A stretch of 64,000 bases of DNA from Erythrocercus mccallii (lineage: Eukaryota > Chordata > Aves > Passeriformes > Dicruridae), in NCBI GenBank assembly GCA_013397435.1, contig VZRG01000778.1, positions 248,001 through 312,000 on the forward strand. The letters are read 5' to 3'. A program made the translations under genes and the position numbers. Below the pieces are notes generated by a model, which was not told the origin of the DNA, did not search any database, and worked only from the letters and a program-made list of their open reading frames with translations. The number at the start of each line of letters is the position of its first letter. Position 1 is the stretch's first letter. Below are positions 37,888-50,044 of the stretch, piece after piece.

Positions 37888-40800
37888 GTGTGATTAGGTG
37901 TTTTTTGAAGATACTTGCAGTGTTTTCTGCATGCTTTCCTATCCTTTAAGCAAACAGATCCTGTGGCCAGAGAGGAAGACCCCTGAAAACTGCTAGCCAT
38001 GATCTCTCACCCTAAAAAAATAACAACATATCAGAACATTCCACAGTTTCTATACTTGAATAAATACATACCATAAATACAGTTATACAGTTGATTTACA
38101 AAATGTCAAATTAAGCTCCATTGGGATTTCTGTTTTTAAATTACAACACTTCATTTGCAAGCAACTCCACAATTATCAGGCTTCCAGAGCTTAGAAATCA
38201 GAATTTTTTCTGCTAGTTTTTTCACTCTCCAAGACAGTTTCTCTTCATATCATCACAAGGACTGTTGCTCGTTCCTGGACAATGTTATCTTTCGCAACAC
38301 TGACCTGGTTTGGGCCTCTGAGTAAGCCTGAATCTTCTATGGGATAAGAAACTTTCCAAACCCCTTCTGAATATGTTGCAAGGCAGACAGGTATTTCTAA
38401 AACTGTTGCAAATTTTCTTCCATCCTGTACATATTTCCCTATGCAAATATTTATTTAACTGACTGAAGTATTTGAGATAATCACTATAATTTTATTTAAA
38501 GATATAATTTCGATTTCCATTTAAAACCACTTTATTAGTTCACCATTTAAGACATACTCAGCTGAAGCATCATGTCAAATTGCTAGTGTATATGCAAATG
38601 CTTTATTCTAAAAAGTGCCAAGTAACGCTGATTCATAATGCAGATACATCAAATAAAGAGTGGAAGTAATTTCAATGTTTTCGTCATGCTTTCTTAGCAA
38701 CAAAATTTGTTTTATTCCAAAACCTAAAAACTGACAAGTATTTAGTCTTAGATACAATGGGATCTGTTTTTATTTTTCACACTTTTTGCATGTATGAAAG
38801 CAATTTTTTTACATAGTACTTCAAAACAATAATGTCTCTTCCACAAATGTCAATAGCACTGCACAAGAAAATCAACTTTGCCTCTGAATTTATTCACAGA
38901 AGTTATACAAACCTAGTAGAAACTCTGCTTTAGTATCTGAATCTCAGTGGCTCTTCCAACTTTTCCTAGGACAGCAACAGCTGGTACTACAGAACTAGAA
39001 GTCTCTTATTTTTCAGGAGATATTCCATATAGAACATTCTGTAATTGCACTTAGTTGAAGGATTCAGAGAAGAGAAACACAAATGAAGAGCAAGTGAAAG
39101 CAACTGCTTTCTATCACCAACCCAAGGCAAAGGCCAATCTATTCCCACTGAGCACAGATCTGCTCAGTGGCAGAAAGAAAACAGCATCACAGGACCAAGA
39201 ATTCTCCAAGGGAATTTTAAGTCACAGAAGCCAATGATACTAGGCTCCAAAATTACAGGAGGAGATGCAGCTGATTATACTAAGAAGGAGTTAATTTAAA
39301 GGATGACAACAGCAGACGTTATTTATCTGAGATCTTTTAACTCAGTACAGGAAATAGAAACACGGCGTATTACTCTGTCAGGAGATGCGTTAGGTCAAGA
39401 AATTTTTTAGTATTTTACATCTAAAGTTTCAGTTTGGAGGACTGCTCTCTTTGGCGTCTTATAAAGTTACGAATATAATGAAGTTCAGAACTGAAAATCT
39501 ACTATGTAGTTTAAAAAAGAGCTAAACACCTCCTCTGCAAGCATGTGCTAAACAGCGAGGTGTTAAATGGGGTCTGCTGAGACTGCCAAAGTAGCATTAA
39601 AATAGTTCAAGAGTCCTTTAACCTTCATTTCTCTCAAAGAAAATAAGAGGCATTTCTTAACAATTTCAGTGGGCATAAGGCAGGAATTGCAAACAACAAA
39701 CCTGGCCTTGTAGTAAACCTTCTTAGGAAACACTAGCCCTTTTTCCCAGAAGAGCATCATCATAGTTTGGTCCCTAGTTTTTTTAAAGTTCTGTTTTCCA
39801 AATCTAAAGCCAGACTGTCCATGAGGATCAGATGATCAAAAAAACAGTAGATATTCTAAGAATTGATATTTGTTTGAAAAAATAACTTTGATAAAAAGTA
39901 CTTCATCCACCTCCCAATAATAGCAATGAAGCACTCAGTCACACTCAGTGACTCAGTTGTGCAAAACCAAGGAAAAGTTGAATTAATTACACTCACTGGA
40001 AATGCTCAGTGAGAGCCCCAAATCCTGCCATGCCTAAACGTGCTGCACATGCAGTACAGATTAAAATCACAGATCTATTTGCTTTTCTAAAGTTGAGGTT
40101 TCATATACACCTTTCCCATGTGAGAGGATCAGCTGAACTGGAGTAAACATGCATCCATTCCAGGAAAATGGACTGGACAGTTGAGCCTTGAAAACATGTG
40201 AGCCTACAGCACAGTAATGTGAAAAAAGCGCTCTCTTGTCAGTGATTTTTTTTTTCTTAAAAAAGTTTAATAAAAGTGTTGATAACACCACTCTTGGAAT
40301 AGCTGTCCATAAAAGAGAAGAAAATCACCCCAAGCAGAAGCAGATGGAAGTTAACTGAAATGGTGGAAAGTGCATCTTACACAGCACTTATAGCACGTTT
40401 TGCCTCAGGGTTTATATATTTGCTCACACAAATTCTACCATAAACATTTGATTGGGTTGTAAAGATACGAGCTGAACTAGATAATTTCATTTCAATCATG
40501 CCAATCTTCCTCTGCTTAATTTTGGCTCCTTTCTCTCAGATTTGTCACGTTTAGGTGTTTTTTAATACCTGTAAAATGCAAACAGGCCTTTTTGGTAAAG
40601 AAGTATGTTCTTCAAATCCCCATCTCAGTGTTTCAAACCATGCTTCAGGAATTCTACTGCTTCTTAAGGAGTCCTTAAAAATGTTTTCATTGTAACCTTT
40701 CCTCAAATCCCAGATTCTTTACCATGCCACTGCTCTCTCTACATTCTGGTAGAAAACTGCTCCCTCTACTCCTCTGCCAGTGGTGTGGAACCTGCAACAA

Positions 40801-43800
40801 TTAGCAGTTTCTGCTTGTATCTGCTCTGCCTCATTCTTTACTCCCCTGCCATTGCTGCTTACAAAGTAGATACCTGTGCAATGATTAAAACAGTTACTCA
40901 AAAATAATTGAGTGCTATTTTTTAATGGGCATTCATTTGAGGGAAAAAAGCCATTGCATTTTAACGTTTCATTTAGTGCAAAGCAAGAGCATTTTAATAA
41001 ATAATTCATCTCAACAGAACACAAAATTTACTGACCTAATACTTTTAGAAACATTAATACCGCAAGATGTACATACACACACATGTACTCAGCTGTATTG
41101 TAGTTTCGGATTCCCATTATTACAATAGTACTTATCATCTCTGACACATGAAAGTTCCTGTCTACACCAGGGTAGAAGACAGATTTCTTACTAATGCATC
41201 TCTCAGTAAATTAGATAAGGAAAAGCAGAAGAGAGCATAACATTTACCCCTCATCCTGTAACTTCATCAGTTATGCAAATACAAGTAACACCAAAAAGTA
41301 AAGACTTGGGAAGAATTATCATTGGCAGGTCTCCTTCTTTTTAAGTTACACTGAAAAAATTAGGATTCATGGAGACAGATCTGCAGGGGTCAGTCTATAT
41401 TTGGATATCTATGTCCAGGCAAAACCTGTGAGTTTTCTATATGGCTCCAGTTCCCACACACTACGAGAAACTAAGAGAAACTGCTGAAATAGAAGTAGTC
41501 CACAAATGTTTCTAGCACAAGCAAGGATCCTTGCAACCCACAAAATGCAGAAACATTTTATAGCATTTAAAAATCATAGTGATAAAATGCTTTATTTGTG
41601 AAAGTATAAGTCAGTCCCTGGGCACCACTTGAATTCTGATGTTGAGCAGTAAGATAAGCAGAGTCCACAGGCAAAACCAGCATGCAGAGAAGAGCATCAG
41701 TGAACACGGGCCCAGGAACAGGCTCTGCACACTGAGCATAGTGCTTTGAAATCCTCAAGATGCTGCTGAGGCATGAAGCATATGCACTCTACTCCCTACC
41801 CCCAAAACAGACTCATTCCTACTATTCATTTGGACAATGACCTCAGTGAGAAGAGCGTTAAGTCCCTGTTGAAAATGCAGATTTGCTACAGAAACTCTAT
41901 AAAAAATAAATCAAATTAAAAAAAAAATCTCTAAAAAGCAAGTGTTTCTTTCATCTGTTCCTGACTTCTTTATTATTCCAGTGTTGGATGTAGAAGAGTA
42001 AATAAATCTCATTTTATATCTCTGACACAATTCCCAGCTGTGGTTTCCTAAAGTCCTTCCAAAGCAGCTTTTTGGCAAGTTAAAATTATTTGGCACAATC
42101 ACAGTCACAGAAAATATATTTTATTCCTAAAAGGATTATTCAAAGTTTAACAGGCTGTAAGAGCATCACATCCACTGAAACTCTCAGAAACCAGAGAGAA
42201 GTGATTCTTTACTGCCTGGTATACACCCCTCACACCTTATGAAAATTTCTTTCAATATCCTCTCTTTGGAAACTGCCAGCTTTATTTCAAAAGCCAAAGA
42301 TACAGCAATAGGCATTGTGGCAATGTTCATGGCTGGGACACTTGTTCATGGGAACCCTACTAAAACTCTGGTTTTAAGTCCCCCTTAGGCTCAACAGCAA
42401 TAATTCAGCTCTGAGTTTGGACCCTCGTGTGCTGAACCCAAACCATTGCTATGGGGTGAAACCCATTAAAATCCTCCAACAGCTTTCCCATTGAGAATGT
42501 GACACAAAAGTGTTTCCATTTCAGTATCTCCTGAATAAGAATCATTTATTTTTACAGCGTGCCTCCAGCATTTCCCACACACTTACCAGCTGAAGAGAAA
42601 AATCCTCAACCCCATTCTGAATTTATCATCACAACACCTGCTCTCTGTCAAAGCTCACTGAGGACCCCAAACAAACCATCCTCAATGGGCCTCCAATCAC
42701 TGTGCAATTTTGTGTTGCTTTTCAGCATGCCAGGCGTATCCCAAACAGCCTAACCCACAACCAGATGGTCAATACACAGGGGAAGACACCCACAGACTTT
42801 AAAAAGAAACAAACAAATAAACCAGAATTACCAGTATTTAGTGTCTGTTTGTGTTGCAGCATTTAGGCCAGGACTTTAAAAAAGTGCCTGAGAGCACATT
42901 TACAATGTAGGAACCCATTCCCAACCTAGACTTTATTTCTGCCAACAGGTTGAATGGGGAGCAAAGGGGGGGAATAAATCTAAAAAGCACTTCCTCTCCC
43001 CCCTGTTCCACAAATGCATTATTCATAAAAGCCAGGGATTTTTTTATTACCTGGGGATTTCACTTTTATTATGTTCAAAGGACTGTTTCAGAGAGCACTC
43101 ACTCCCCTGCAGGCAAATATGCAGGGTTTTTTACACGGCCGTATAAATTACAGTGAATATCTAAATAATACCGGCAAAACCTCAACAAAATCAAATAGCC
43201 AAAAACATTAGGGACAAATTGCCCTTGCACAATTTATTCCATTGTTTGGTGGAACTCCACAGAGAATCTCAGGCCCCTAGTATACTGGATCTAAATTGAT
43301 TTATTCTTACTATCACAGGGGAAGTCAATAAACTATTCCTTTGCATAAGTTATACTGACATTAAAAAAACATCCTAAAAGACTACAAAAATGGCTATTTT
43401 TCCTTAACTCCTGAGCTTCTACAAAGAGCTGAGCAACATAAAGATATATGTTGTTATTCTCATAAACCTGATTAGTGAAGACAAGGCATAACTATAGCTT
43501 AAAACAGAGAGAGAAAGAGAGAAAACAATGGGTTTTTTCACTCTCAACAGAACATATTTCAGATGCTACCTCTGCTTGTTGTAATCACATTTCCAGTCTG
43601 AATCACAAATACTCCAGAAATCTATCTTGCTCTGAAGAGCCAAAATATTTATTTTTATTTGACCTCCTACTAGGTGCATTCATGGGAAAACAAATGGATT
43701 CTACTTGGGGCATGTCCATTTGTGCCTGTACCCCAGAAACCTGAAACCAGGCCAGCATTTTTCTGATTGAATAAAGCTGAGTTGTCTGGGTTAAATCTGT

Positions 43801-46194
43801 TGTCAATATGCTTTGCTTATACAGTGAAATAGTTTCTTGTTAGGCAAGACAGAGATTTACTGTAGGCAAGATACAGACTTCAAATGCATCAGCATGGAAG
43901 GGCAGGATAGAAATGTATTAATTCATCAAGAAACACTGGATAAATTTACTGTATACCATAGCAGGAAGCTCTTTTTCCATGCATAATCATGGTCTCGAGT
44001 CAACAGACTTTGCCTACTTAAGCTATCTCTTGCATCAGAATCCAATTATAGCAAAGCCTACAGAAAACAGGTTTGGCACACTTTAATATTTTGGTATTGA
44101 TCTAATTTAGCTCCGGTTTCAATTACAATGGGGAGCATTTTATCAAGAGATAGCTTTTGTTTGTTGGACTCTAAATTGCTTTTTTTCCTTATTGTCTCTG
44201 ATCTCACTATCTGAGTACTTTTTCCACACTTATTGCTGCAGTTTTAGAGGTTTCACCCATTTTATTATGAACTTTTTTACAGGAAAGAAATCAAATCCAG
44301 CTTTTCTAAGTAATAAGGAGTGAACTCAATACATTTAAAAATTGGGCTGGGGTTTCTGTAGCAACCATTCCACCGTGATGCAACTGAATTTGACATCAAA
44401 GAACAAATGTATCAAGTCATCCTGACAACTGAAACACTTGTTCTAAGAAGAATGCCTACATATATCTGGAACAAAGAGGGATTATCCTAAGTAAAATGAG
44501 TATTTTATTTAGTAATATATGTATACCGTATCATCCTACTTGAGGGATCTTTTCTCCCATCAATGTGCATAACTGCCACAAAAATTAGCTGAAGTTATCC
44601 ACAGAAACTGAGAATAGACCTTTTTATTTAGTTTTCAGATGTATGGGAGAATTATCTCATTTTCCATTTAATGACATACAGAAGATATATGGAAGTAATT
44701 TTCTTTCTTCCTGCTGAATTTGGCTTTAAACTCTGCAGCTTTATGTCTTACATTCATTGAAGGGAATGTCATCTCTACAACCCAAAATAGTTACACATAT
44801 TTATAAACTCCATCTAAGAAATTACCCCTGGTTAACAATGTGTACATTTCAGCTACAAAGCCCAAAGCCTGACAACAGGAAAATTTTGCTGCACTGTGAT
44901 CTCCCAAAATACAAATCGCATGTGTTGATAATCTGGAATGTTTGCTGAATTAAAGGATTATGAAATCATATCAGTGATTAGAATCATACACTGCTGAAAG
45001 CAGATAGCTGGAGTGTTGAAATTTCTAAAAAGGAAGCTGTCAAATAGTAGGAAGCAATTTGCAATGATCCATAGCTTTGTGAATAAAATCACAAACCTAA
45101 TGCTCTGTTAAGCTCCAAGAAGTGATAAAATTTGAATTCAGAGTTTATAATTCCAAAATGAAGTCCATTTCATGGGTTGCCACAATTTCTAGAAAAACAT
45201 AAGACTTCACAGAGATAAAGGAACATTACAAGCTCACTGGAACTGAGACAGAGTTCCTAATGTCTCTTCAAGCATGAAAAGGCATGACACTCAGGGTAGA
45301 CTGCTTTTTAAAACTCCCTGTTGGTATTGCTGGATGTGAGATACAACTGTTCAGCCCTAAAGAGAAACATGCAGTGCATACCTCTCCAGCTAAACAAGAA
45401 CTGTGCAGTTTTTTAGCTCAAGGTAGCGTCTACCTGCAACTTCCTTCTGATGTGGAAGAAGAAGAGTGCAGCAGAAAATTGCATCTTGTGCTCTTGAGAC
45501 TATTTTAGAAGAAACCCATTTATAAACAATTCAGGCTCTTTTCAAATGTCATTAAAATAAAAAATTTGTTTAGGCTACAATATTTCACACCTACAGTGGA
45601 AAAATGGATGTGCTCCTGTATAACCAGGGCACATGCCCTTAAGGCTGCAGTTCTTCCAAAACAGGTTCCTATAGTTAGATGTCAGGTGATCATTACTTCA
45701 AAAGAAAAAGCTTGTTCTAGTAACAGTAGTCGTTTGTGTACAGGCTTCTCATGAGAGACACCACTTCAAGATTCAACATCAGTTTCAGCATTCCTGCCTC
45801 CTGAACAAGGAAACACCTTTGAAAATTTAAGAACTCAAGCTGCAATATTGAAAGTGCCTCATCTGCACATACAAGACTCCACCCAACAAGCAGCTCTTTC
45901 CTGAGAGCAGGACAGCAGGTACAAGGTGTGCTGTGGGGACAGAGCAAGAGGCCAGCAATCACTCTGCAGCCAAGGTTCTGACTCGGTTTTTATTACTATT
46001 ATATACCAGCCCTGGCTGCTGCTTCTTTCTCAGCTGCCCAGCTTCTGTGGGCTGTGGCGACTCAAGGTGGGCACTTCTCCCTAAGTGCCATTAGCGAGGG
46101 CTGGTGAACTCCTCTGGAGGCTGTCCTGGTCACACGTAATTACCCTGGCATCAGGAACGTGTCATTGCCTCTTTGTGCCCGGTTCTGCCCACAG
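37888..46194. other. Quiet AT-rich stretch, no supported gene
   Basis: I see no exon with both good splice sites and an open frame, no identifiable repeat, and only short A or T runs. A CTG|GTAAGTG donor on the - strand at 42580-42590 follows only ten open codons. Confidence 0.5.
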
Positions 46195-46362
46195 GCTCAG
46201 ATCTGCAAAGGAAATCAGGATCCTGCAAGGTCTCAGGCAGTGCCAGAGCTGTGAAGGGGCATTCCCAGCACCTGGCTGGCTCCATTACAATTGCTGCGGT
46301 AGCTGTACAAGGAGGGATTGCCAAGTTTCCTTGTGTTCACGTTTATCGCTGCCGTGCCCCAG
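46195..46362 (+). CDS. Candidate exon near CpG island, possible Ig-like motif
   Basis: A strong acceptor (CATTGCCTCTTTGTGCCC, then GGTTCTGCCCACAG) is followed by 168 nt and the donor CCCCAG|GTAATG; a second donor, GGCAG|GTAATT, lies 16 nt further. Two frames are open. One starts and ends in phase 1, the usual phase of extracellular-domain exons. It contains ITIAAVAVQGGIAKFPC, which resembles the B strand of an I-set immunoglobulin domain (V-x-V-x-G-G-x-A-K-F-x-C). What follows the cysteine (VHVYRCRAPG) does not look like an Ig C strand, so this may be coincidence. The other frame is Cys-rich (GWLHYNCCGSCTRRDC). It lies just upstream of the CpG island. Gene not recognised. Confidence 0.27.
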
Positions 46363-46479
46363 GTAATGCAAACGGCAGGTAATTTGAGCATTTCTGTCCT
46401 TATTAGTTTGTGTTCCATAGGATTTCCTGGCACAGCTGACATCTTGGGCAGCCTGCGGCCTGCTTCATGCACAGACTTT

Positions 46480-46965
46480 ATACCCATCGCTCCACCGCGG
46501 TGAGCGCTTTTTTATCTCCACGTAATCCCCTGAACACCGCCCGTCCCCCACCCGCAGCGCGGAGGTGACTGCGGCAGGTCCCCAGGCCGGGCTGCCGCCG
46601 GAACGGGAAAGCCCTCATCGCTCCCGATTGTTTTCCTGAATGCCTCTGCGAACAAGGGCGAGAGGAAACATCAGGGCCTGGCGGGCGGCCAGCGGGCGGC
46701 TCACTCGCGGCGGCGGCCGAGGCAAACACGCTCCGCCTGCGCCGCCGGGGCCGCGGGGTCCCGGCGCGGGGGGACGCGGCCCTTGTGTGCCGAGCGCGGC
46801 CGGCTCCTCACAGCCCCGGCGTGCCAGCTCGGGCAGGGCAGCGGGGGAAACTCCTCGCCCCTCAGAGCATCGCTCCGCTTCGAACAAAACCTGCCCGCAG
46901 CCTCGGAGTAGCAGAATAAAAGCAGTTTCCTCTCGCACAGGTGTGGTGGGGCCGTGACGGGGAGC
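46480..46965. promoter_or_regulatory. CpG island, probable promoter
   Basis: I counted about 56 CpG dinucleotides between 46441 and 46980, against near-absence in the surrounding kilobases, and G+C is well above the local background. The island contains GC-box-like words (CCGCCC near 46537, GGGCGG twice near 46683-46698) and an ETS-type CCGGAA near 46596, but no obvious TATA box. CpG islands of this quality usually mark promoters active in the germline and often drive housekeeping or developmental genes. Direction is not decided by the sequence. A GCCACCATGA context at 46998-47007 opens a 91-codon + strand frame with no recognisable domain. Confidence 0.8.
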
Positions 46966-47002
46966 ACCCCAGAACACACCGGGCCACGCCAGGGCAGCCA
47001 CC

Positions 47003-47278
47003 ATGAGCCCTATTGCCCTGCTCCGTCAGGATCAGATCCTGGGAAAGCCTCCCACAGCAGCCACTGGCTCTTCCAGGGTGAGGGGAGAGGAGGATGAGGG
47101 ACAGCCAGAGGCTGCCTTTGCCCACTCCCCCGCTGCCCAAGCACAGGCAGGTGTAAGGCTGCAGGGTGCCCCATCCAGCTCCCAAAGAGCCGTGTCCTGG
47201 TCACCGTCCAGCTGCCCGTGGGGCGAAGCCAGGCTAGGATTTCGCCTTTGGAGATGGGCACGTTGGGAGCACATGTGA
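47003..47278 (+). CDS. Short ORF with good Kozak context downstream of CpG island
   Basis: A true ATG in the context GCCACCATGA begins a 91-codon frame (MSPIALLRQDQILGKPPTAA at its start). It is Ser-, Ala- and Pro-rich, has no known domain, and ends at TGA. Donor-like sites (TCCAGG|GTGAGG near 47076 and GGCAG|GTGTAAG near 47149) could truncate it. It may be the start of a first coding exon, a micropeptide, or nothing. The GC-rich surroundings make open frames easy. Confidence 0.15.
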   Translation: MSPIALLRQDQILGKPPTAATGSSRVRGEEDEGQPEAAFAHSPAAQAQAGVRLQGAPSSSQRAVSWSPSSCPWGEARLGFRLWRWARWEHM

Positions 47279-47889
47279 AAGCAGTTAACTGTGCAGTTAT
47301 TTGGTCACAGGAATTTACATGCTCAGCTGCTGAAGCAGGAGGCTCTATAGTTAACTGGAGATGTTTAATAGATTTGTAGCAATGGGTGGTGGGGCTTTTC
47401 AGTCCAGCAATCTGTTCAGTTCCAGACCAAGAAACAGCGAGTTTGTACCTCTAAACCCATTCCCTTCAGAGCAAGGGCAGAGGGGTGAAATCCAGCACAG
47501 GGCAGAGACAGGAGCAGCCATGCTTTACTCTCAAATCCAGTCAATCTGTGGGATCAGAACAGCACGTGGGACCACTGCTGACACGCTGCCAGGAGATCAC
47601 TTCCTCCCACTGCCATTTTCCAGGCTCCACAGGCAAAGTTTGGGAATCAGCATTTTACAAGCATCAGTAACTTTGGAAGAAATTTTTCAAGCTCTACCAA
47701 CAACATGTTTTGAGTTTGCAAGAAGCTCCATTACAGAGGGAGCTCTTTAAAAAGTAAAAATTAGTGAGATCAAGATAAGAAAATAAATATTGCTGACCTA
47801 ACATTCCTTTGCCAGGGTGAAACACAAGGCAAATCAGGCATTTCCTACAGCTCTTTGCAAACATTGCTTCTTTGGAGGCAGGATGGATG

Positions 47890-48015
47890 GAGCAGTGGTC
47901 TAGGGCTCAGAACACCTGGACTTCATTTCCAGCTGTGTCACTTATCTGCTGAGTAACCTTGGGATATTACTGTAAAATGACACTCAAAGAATCTATGAAT
48001 GAGAAGTGCTGCACA
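47890..48015 (+). repeat. MIR SINE relic (head and core)
   Basis: The segment contains GAGCAGTGGTCTAGGGCTCA, the tRNA-derived part. It continues with CCTGGACTTCATTTCCAGCT, TGTCACTTATCTGCTGAGTA and ACCTTGGG, which follow the MIR core (…CCTGGGTTC…CCAGCTCTGCCACTTACTAGCTGTGTGACCTTGGG…), and then TACTGTAAAATGACAC. It is the best preserved MIR-type copy in the window, though still about a quarter diverged by eye. Confidence 0.75.
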
Positions 48016-48480
48016 GGAACTAGGCTCTTCTGCCATCTTCCCACAGCACTGACACAATCCTATGTCACAGCTGGCATTTCTGTCACAGCTTGCTTGCAGC
48101 CCTAATCCTACAAAGAGTTCTCTGTGGAAGGGCCTTCTAATAGAGCAGTTCTGTTTGCAAGAAATGAGTCCAAAAGAGATGTGTGAAGCCAGAAGGATAC
48201 TTCTACCTGCATTTTTAATAGAGTTAAAATCCAGATGACAAATTAAAATCCACAGTTCTGAGAAAGCATTTCAATTTCAGTCATATACTCTGTGGCATTG
48301 ACATTATTGCCTGTATTTTTAAGTCACATTCACAACTGCAGCAATAGAAAAAAATCCCAATAATGGTAGGTGATAACTAGGTCTGTTCAGTCAGACAAAA
48401 GTACCAGTCAGATTCCATTTCTGTAGACCACTGGGATTTTATGCCATTGAGAACAGTATCCATTTGGCTGTAACACCAGT

Positions 48481-48524
48481 TTTCCATACTGGTACTGGTT
48501 TCCATACTGGTTTCCATACTCTGG
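48481..48524 (+). repeat. Short minisatellite, 12-bp unit
   Basis: Three copies of TTTCCATACTGG (the last with a CT insertion), with a 6-bp TACTGG partial copy between the first and second. Too short to be a classical satellite. Confidence 0.85.
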
Positions 48525-48828
48525 TAAAAGCTTCCCCGAAACCAAAATAAGGTGCAATCTATTTTAATCCTGCCCTGTTTACACACTAGAGGACACCTGT
48601 TTTCAAGTAAATCCTTAGCAGAAGCCAGTGAATCAATGTGCTTTATCCTGTGGGACTGAGGCCTACATTTTAAAATCTTTAAGGGATACTTAACTGAGCT
48701 TTATCATCAGGAGAGGATCAGTTTAATATCTGAATCTTCTAGGAGCCATATACATGATTTGTCTGGGTTTAGAATCCCATCCAGCCTAGGAAACAGAACC
48801 TTGACAGGCCACCAGACATTTATCTTAC

Positions 48829-48874
48829 CTTTAGGTTTGTTAAATATCCACTGCCAAGCTCTCTGAATATTGAG
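48829..48874 (-). CDS. Candidate short exon, unknown gene
   Basis: On the - strand a consensus donor AAG|GTAAGA follows 46 nt that are open in one frame. The translation is LNIQRAWQWIFNKPK, starting in phase 0 and ending in phase 1. The upstream acceptor (CTAATCTTTTTGAAG) is fair. A second acceptor 12 nt further in (CTCAATATTCAG) would give a 34-nt exon in the same frame. The end phase fits the start of the candidate exon at 32259-32350, giving a glycine at the junction. It does not fit directly to the end of the start-codon exon at 52509-52683. Confidence 0.25.
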
Positions 48875-49216
48875 CTTCAAAAAGATTAGTCAGAAAAACT
48901 TAAGAATCATACTTATCTGATCCAGCAATATCAAATCCTTCATGATGTCTACCAGAGTGAAATAAACAAACTCTTGTAATAAAACTTTTTTTTCTCAAGT
49001 TTTTCATAGGTTTAGAAAGTGTGGTTCTGGCCAAAGCAGATAAGTGACCAAAACAGCAATGAGGGGCAAAATATAAAATATTTTGGCTTTGTAGATAATT
49101 TTATCTATTTGCACTAAGTTATTTATTAGCTGAACATCACTGGCATGTACAAATTGGCTCTAACCAAATCATTTGACCCTTTTTTTTCCATGTTTGCCAT
49201 TGTCCACACATTGCAG

Positions 49217-49288
49217 AATTTTCAGATGTATCAGAAAAGACCTTATGGGCCTACATCTCAAACAGCAAAAAGTCAAAATTATTATCAG
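49217..49288 (+). CDS. Candidate 72-nt exon, unknown gene
   Basis: A strong acceptor (eight T, then CCATGTTTGCCATTGTCC, then ACACATTGCAG) precedes 72 nt, followed by the donor TATCAG|GTATGT. All three frames are open. Frame 1, phase 0 at both ends, reads NFQMYQKRPYGPTSQTAKSQ and then NYYQ. A further acceptor-donor pair follows at once (TTTCTTCAG at 49302, then TTG|GTAAGTT at 49352), which could give a second small exon of 49 nt. It lies about 2.2 kb downstream of the CpG island on the + strand, so it could be exon 2 of a gene started there. I recognise no family, and a non-coding exon is equally possible. Confidence 0.33.
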
Positions 49289-49419
49289 GTATGTTTCTTC
49301 AGCTGCAACTTCTTTACTGTAAGAGACAGTGGGTGCACTCACATTGGGTTGGTAAGTTAAACAAGCCTTTCATTAAAAGCAAACATTATGACTAATATGG
49401 CTCACAGAAATATATGTAT

Positions 49420-49992
49420 TCACTGGTTAAATTCCAGGTCACAATTACTCTTTATATAAATGTCTGTCCTGGTGGAATCTGAAGGAGCAAACACAAAGGA
49501 GGTAACACCCTGGAGGAATAGAAACGTGTTCAGTTGCTTGTTTAGGACTCTGACAAAGAATATACTCACACACGAGGGTATCTGGATTCTGAGATATCTG
49601 TCTCCAAAACGGGAAAGTGCACCAAACACAAGGAACCCCTTCCAGAACACATTGCCTGGGTGGGCTGCTTCTCTGTAGAGTCCCAAAGTCTCCTGATGCA
49701 GGGCAGGCCACTGTCGGTCAGCCAGAGATCTGCAACTCCTAGGGGCATTGGGATCATGTTCCCAAGGCAGCCATATGCCAGATGCAAGATTATATTCCCT
49801 AGCAAGGCCACAACAATTCAGCAAAAATGTATGTAATTCCAAATATTTCAGCCTCAACAGATCTGTGTTTGCAGACCTTGGCATCACTGGAACATTTCCA
49901 GACAGTTCCACTCCCATCAGCTCCATTTGTCCCAAATCTCTGAATGGTGCTACACCTCTGACACACAGGTACACACGAGATAAAGAGAACAC
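49420..49992 (-). CDS. Longest ORF in the window (190 codons), unassigned
   Basis: An open frame of 190 codons on the - strand, whose first true ATG (49926) leaves 168 codons. The translation includes LRLKYLELHTFLLNCCGLAR, then EYNLASGIWLPWEHDPNAPR and QETLGLYREAAHPGNVFW. I recognise no domain, signal peptide or repeat. The rough expectation for a chance ORF of this length here is about 0.2 per window, so it is suggestive but not decisive. It overlaps the + strand candidate exon region only at its margin. Alternatives are a single-exon gene, an unrecognised retroelement piece, or chance. Confidence 0.2.
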   Translation of the reverse strand: MFSLSRVYLCVRGVAPFRDLGQMELMGVELSGNVPVMPRSANTDLLRLKYLELHTFLLNCCGLAREYNLASGIWLPWEHDPNAPRSCRSLADRQWPALHQETLGLYREAAHPGNVFWKGFLVFGALSRFGDRYLRIQIPSCVSIFFVRVLNKQLNTFLFLQGVTSFVFAPSDSTRTDIYIKSNCDLEFNQ

Positions 49993-50044
49993 GTTGGAAT
50001 GAGGTTGCTATCCAAAACTTCAGGGGCATAAAAAATGGATGCAA

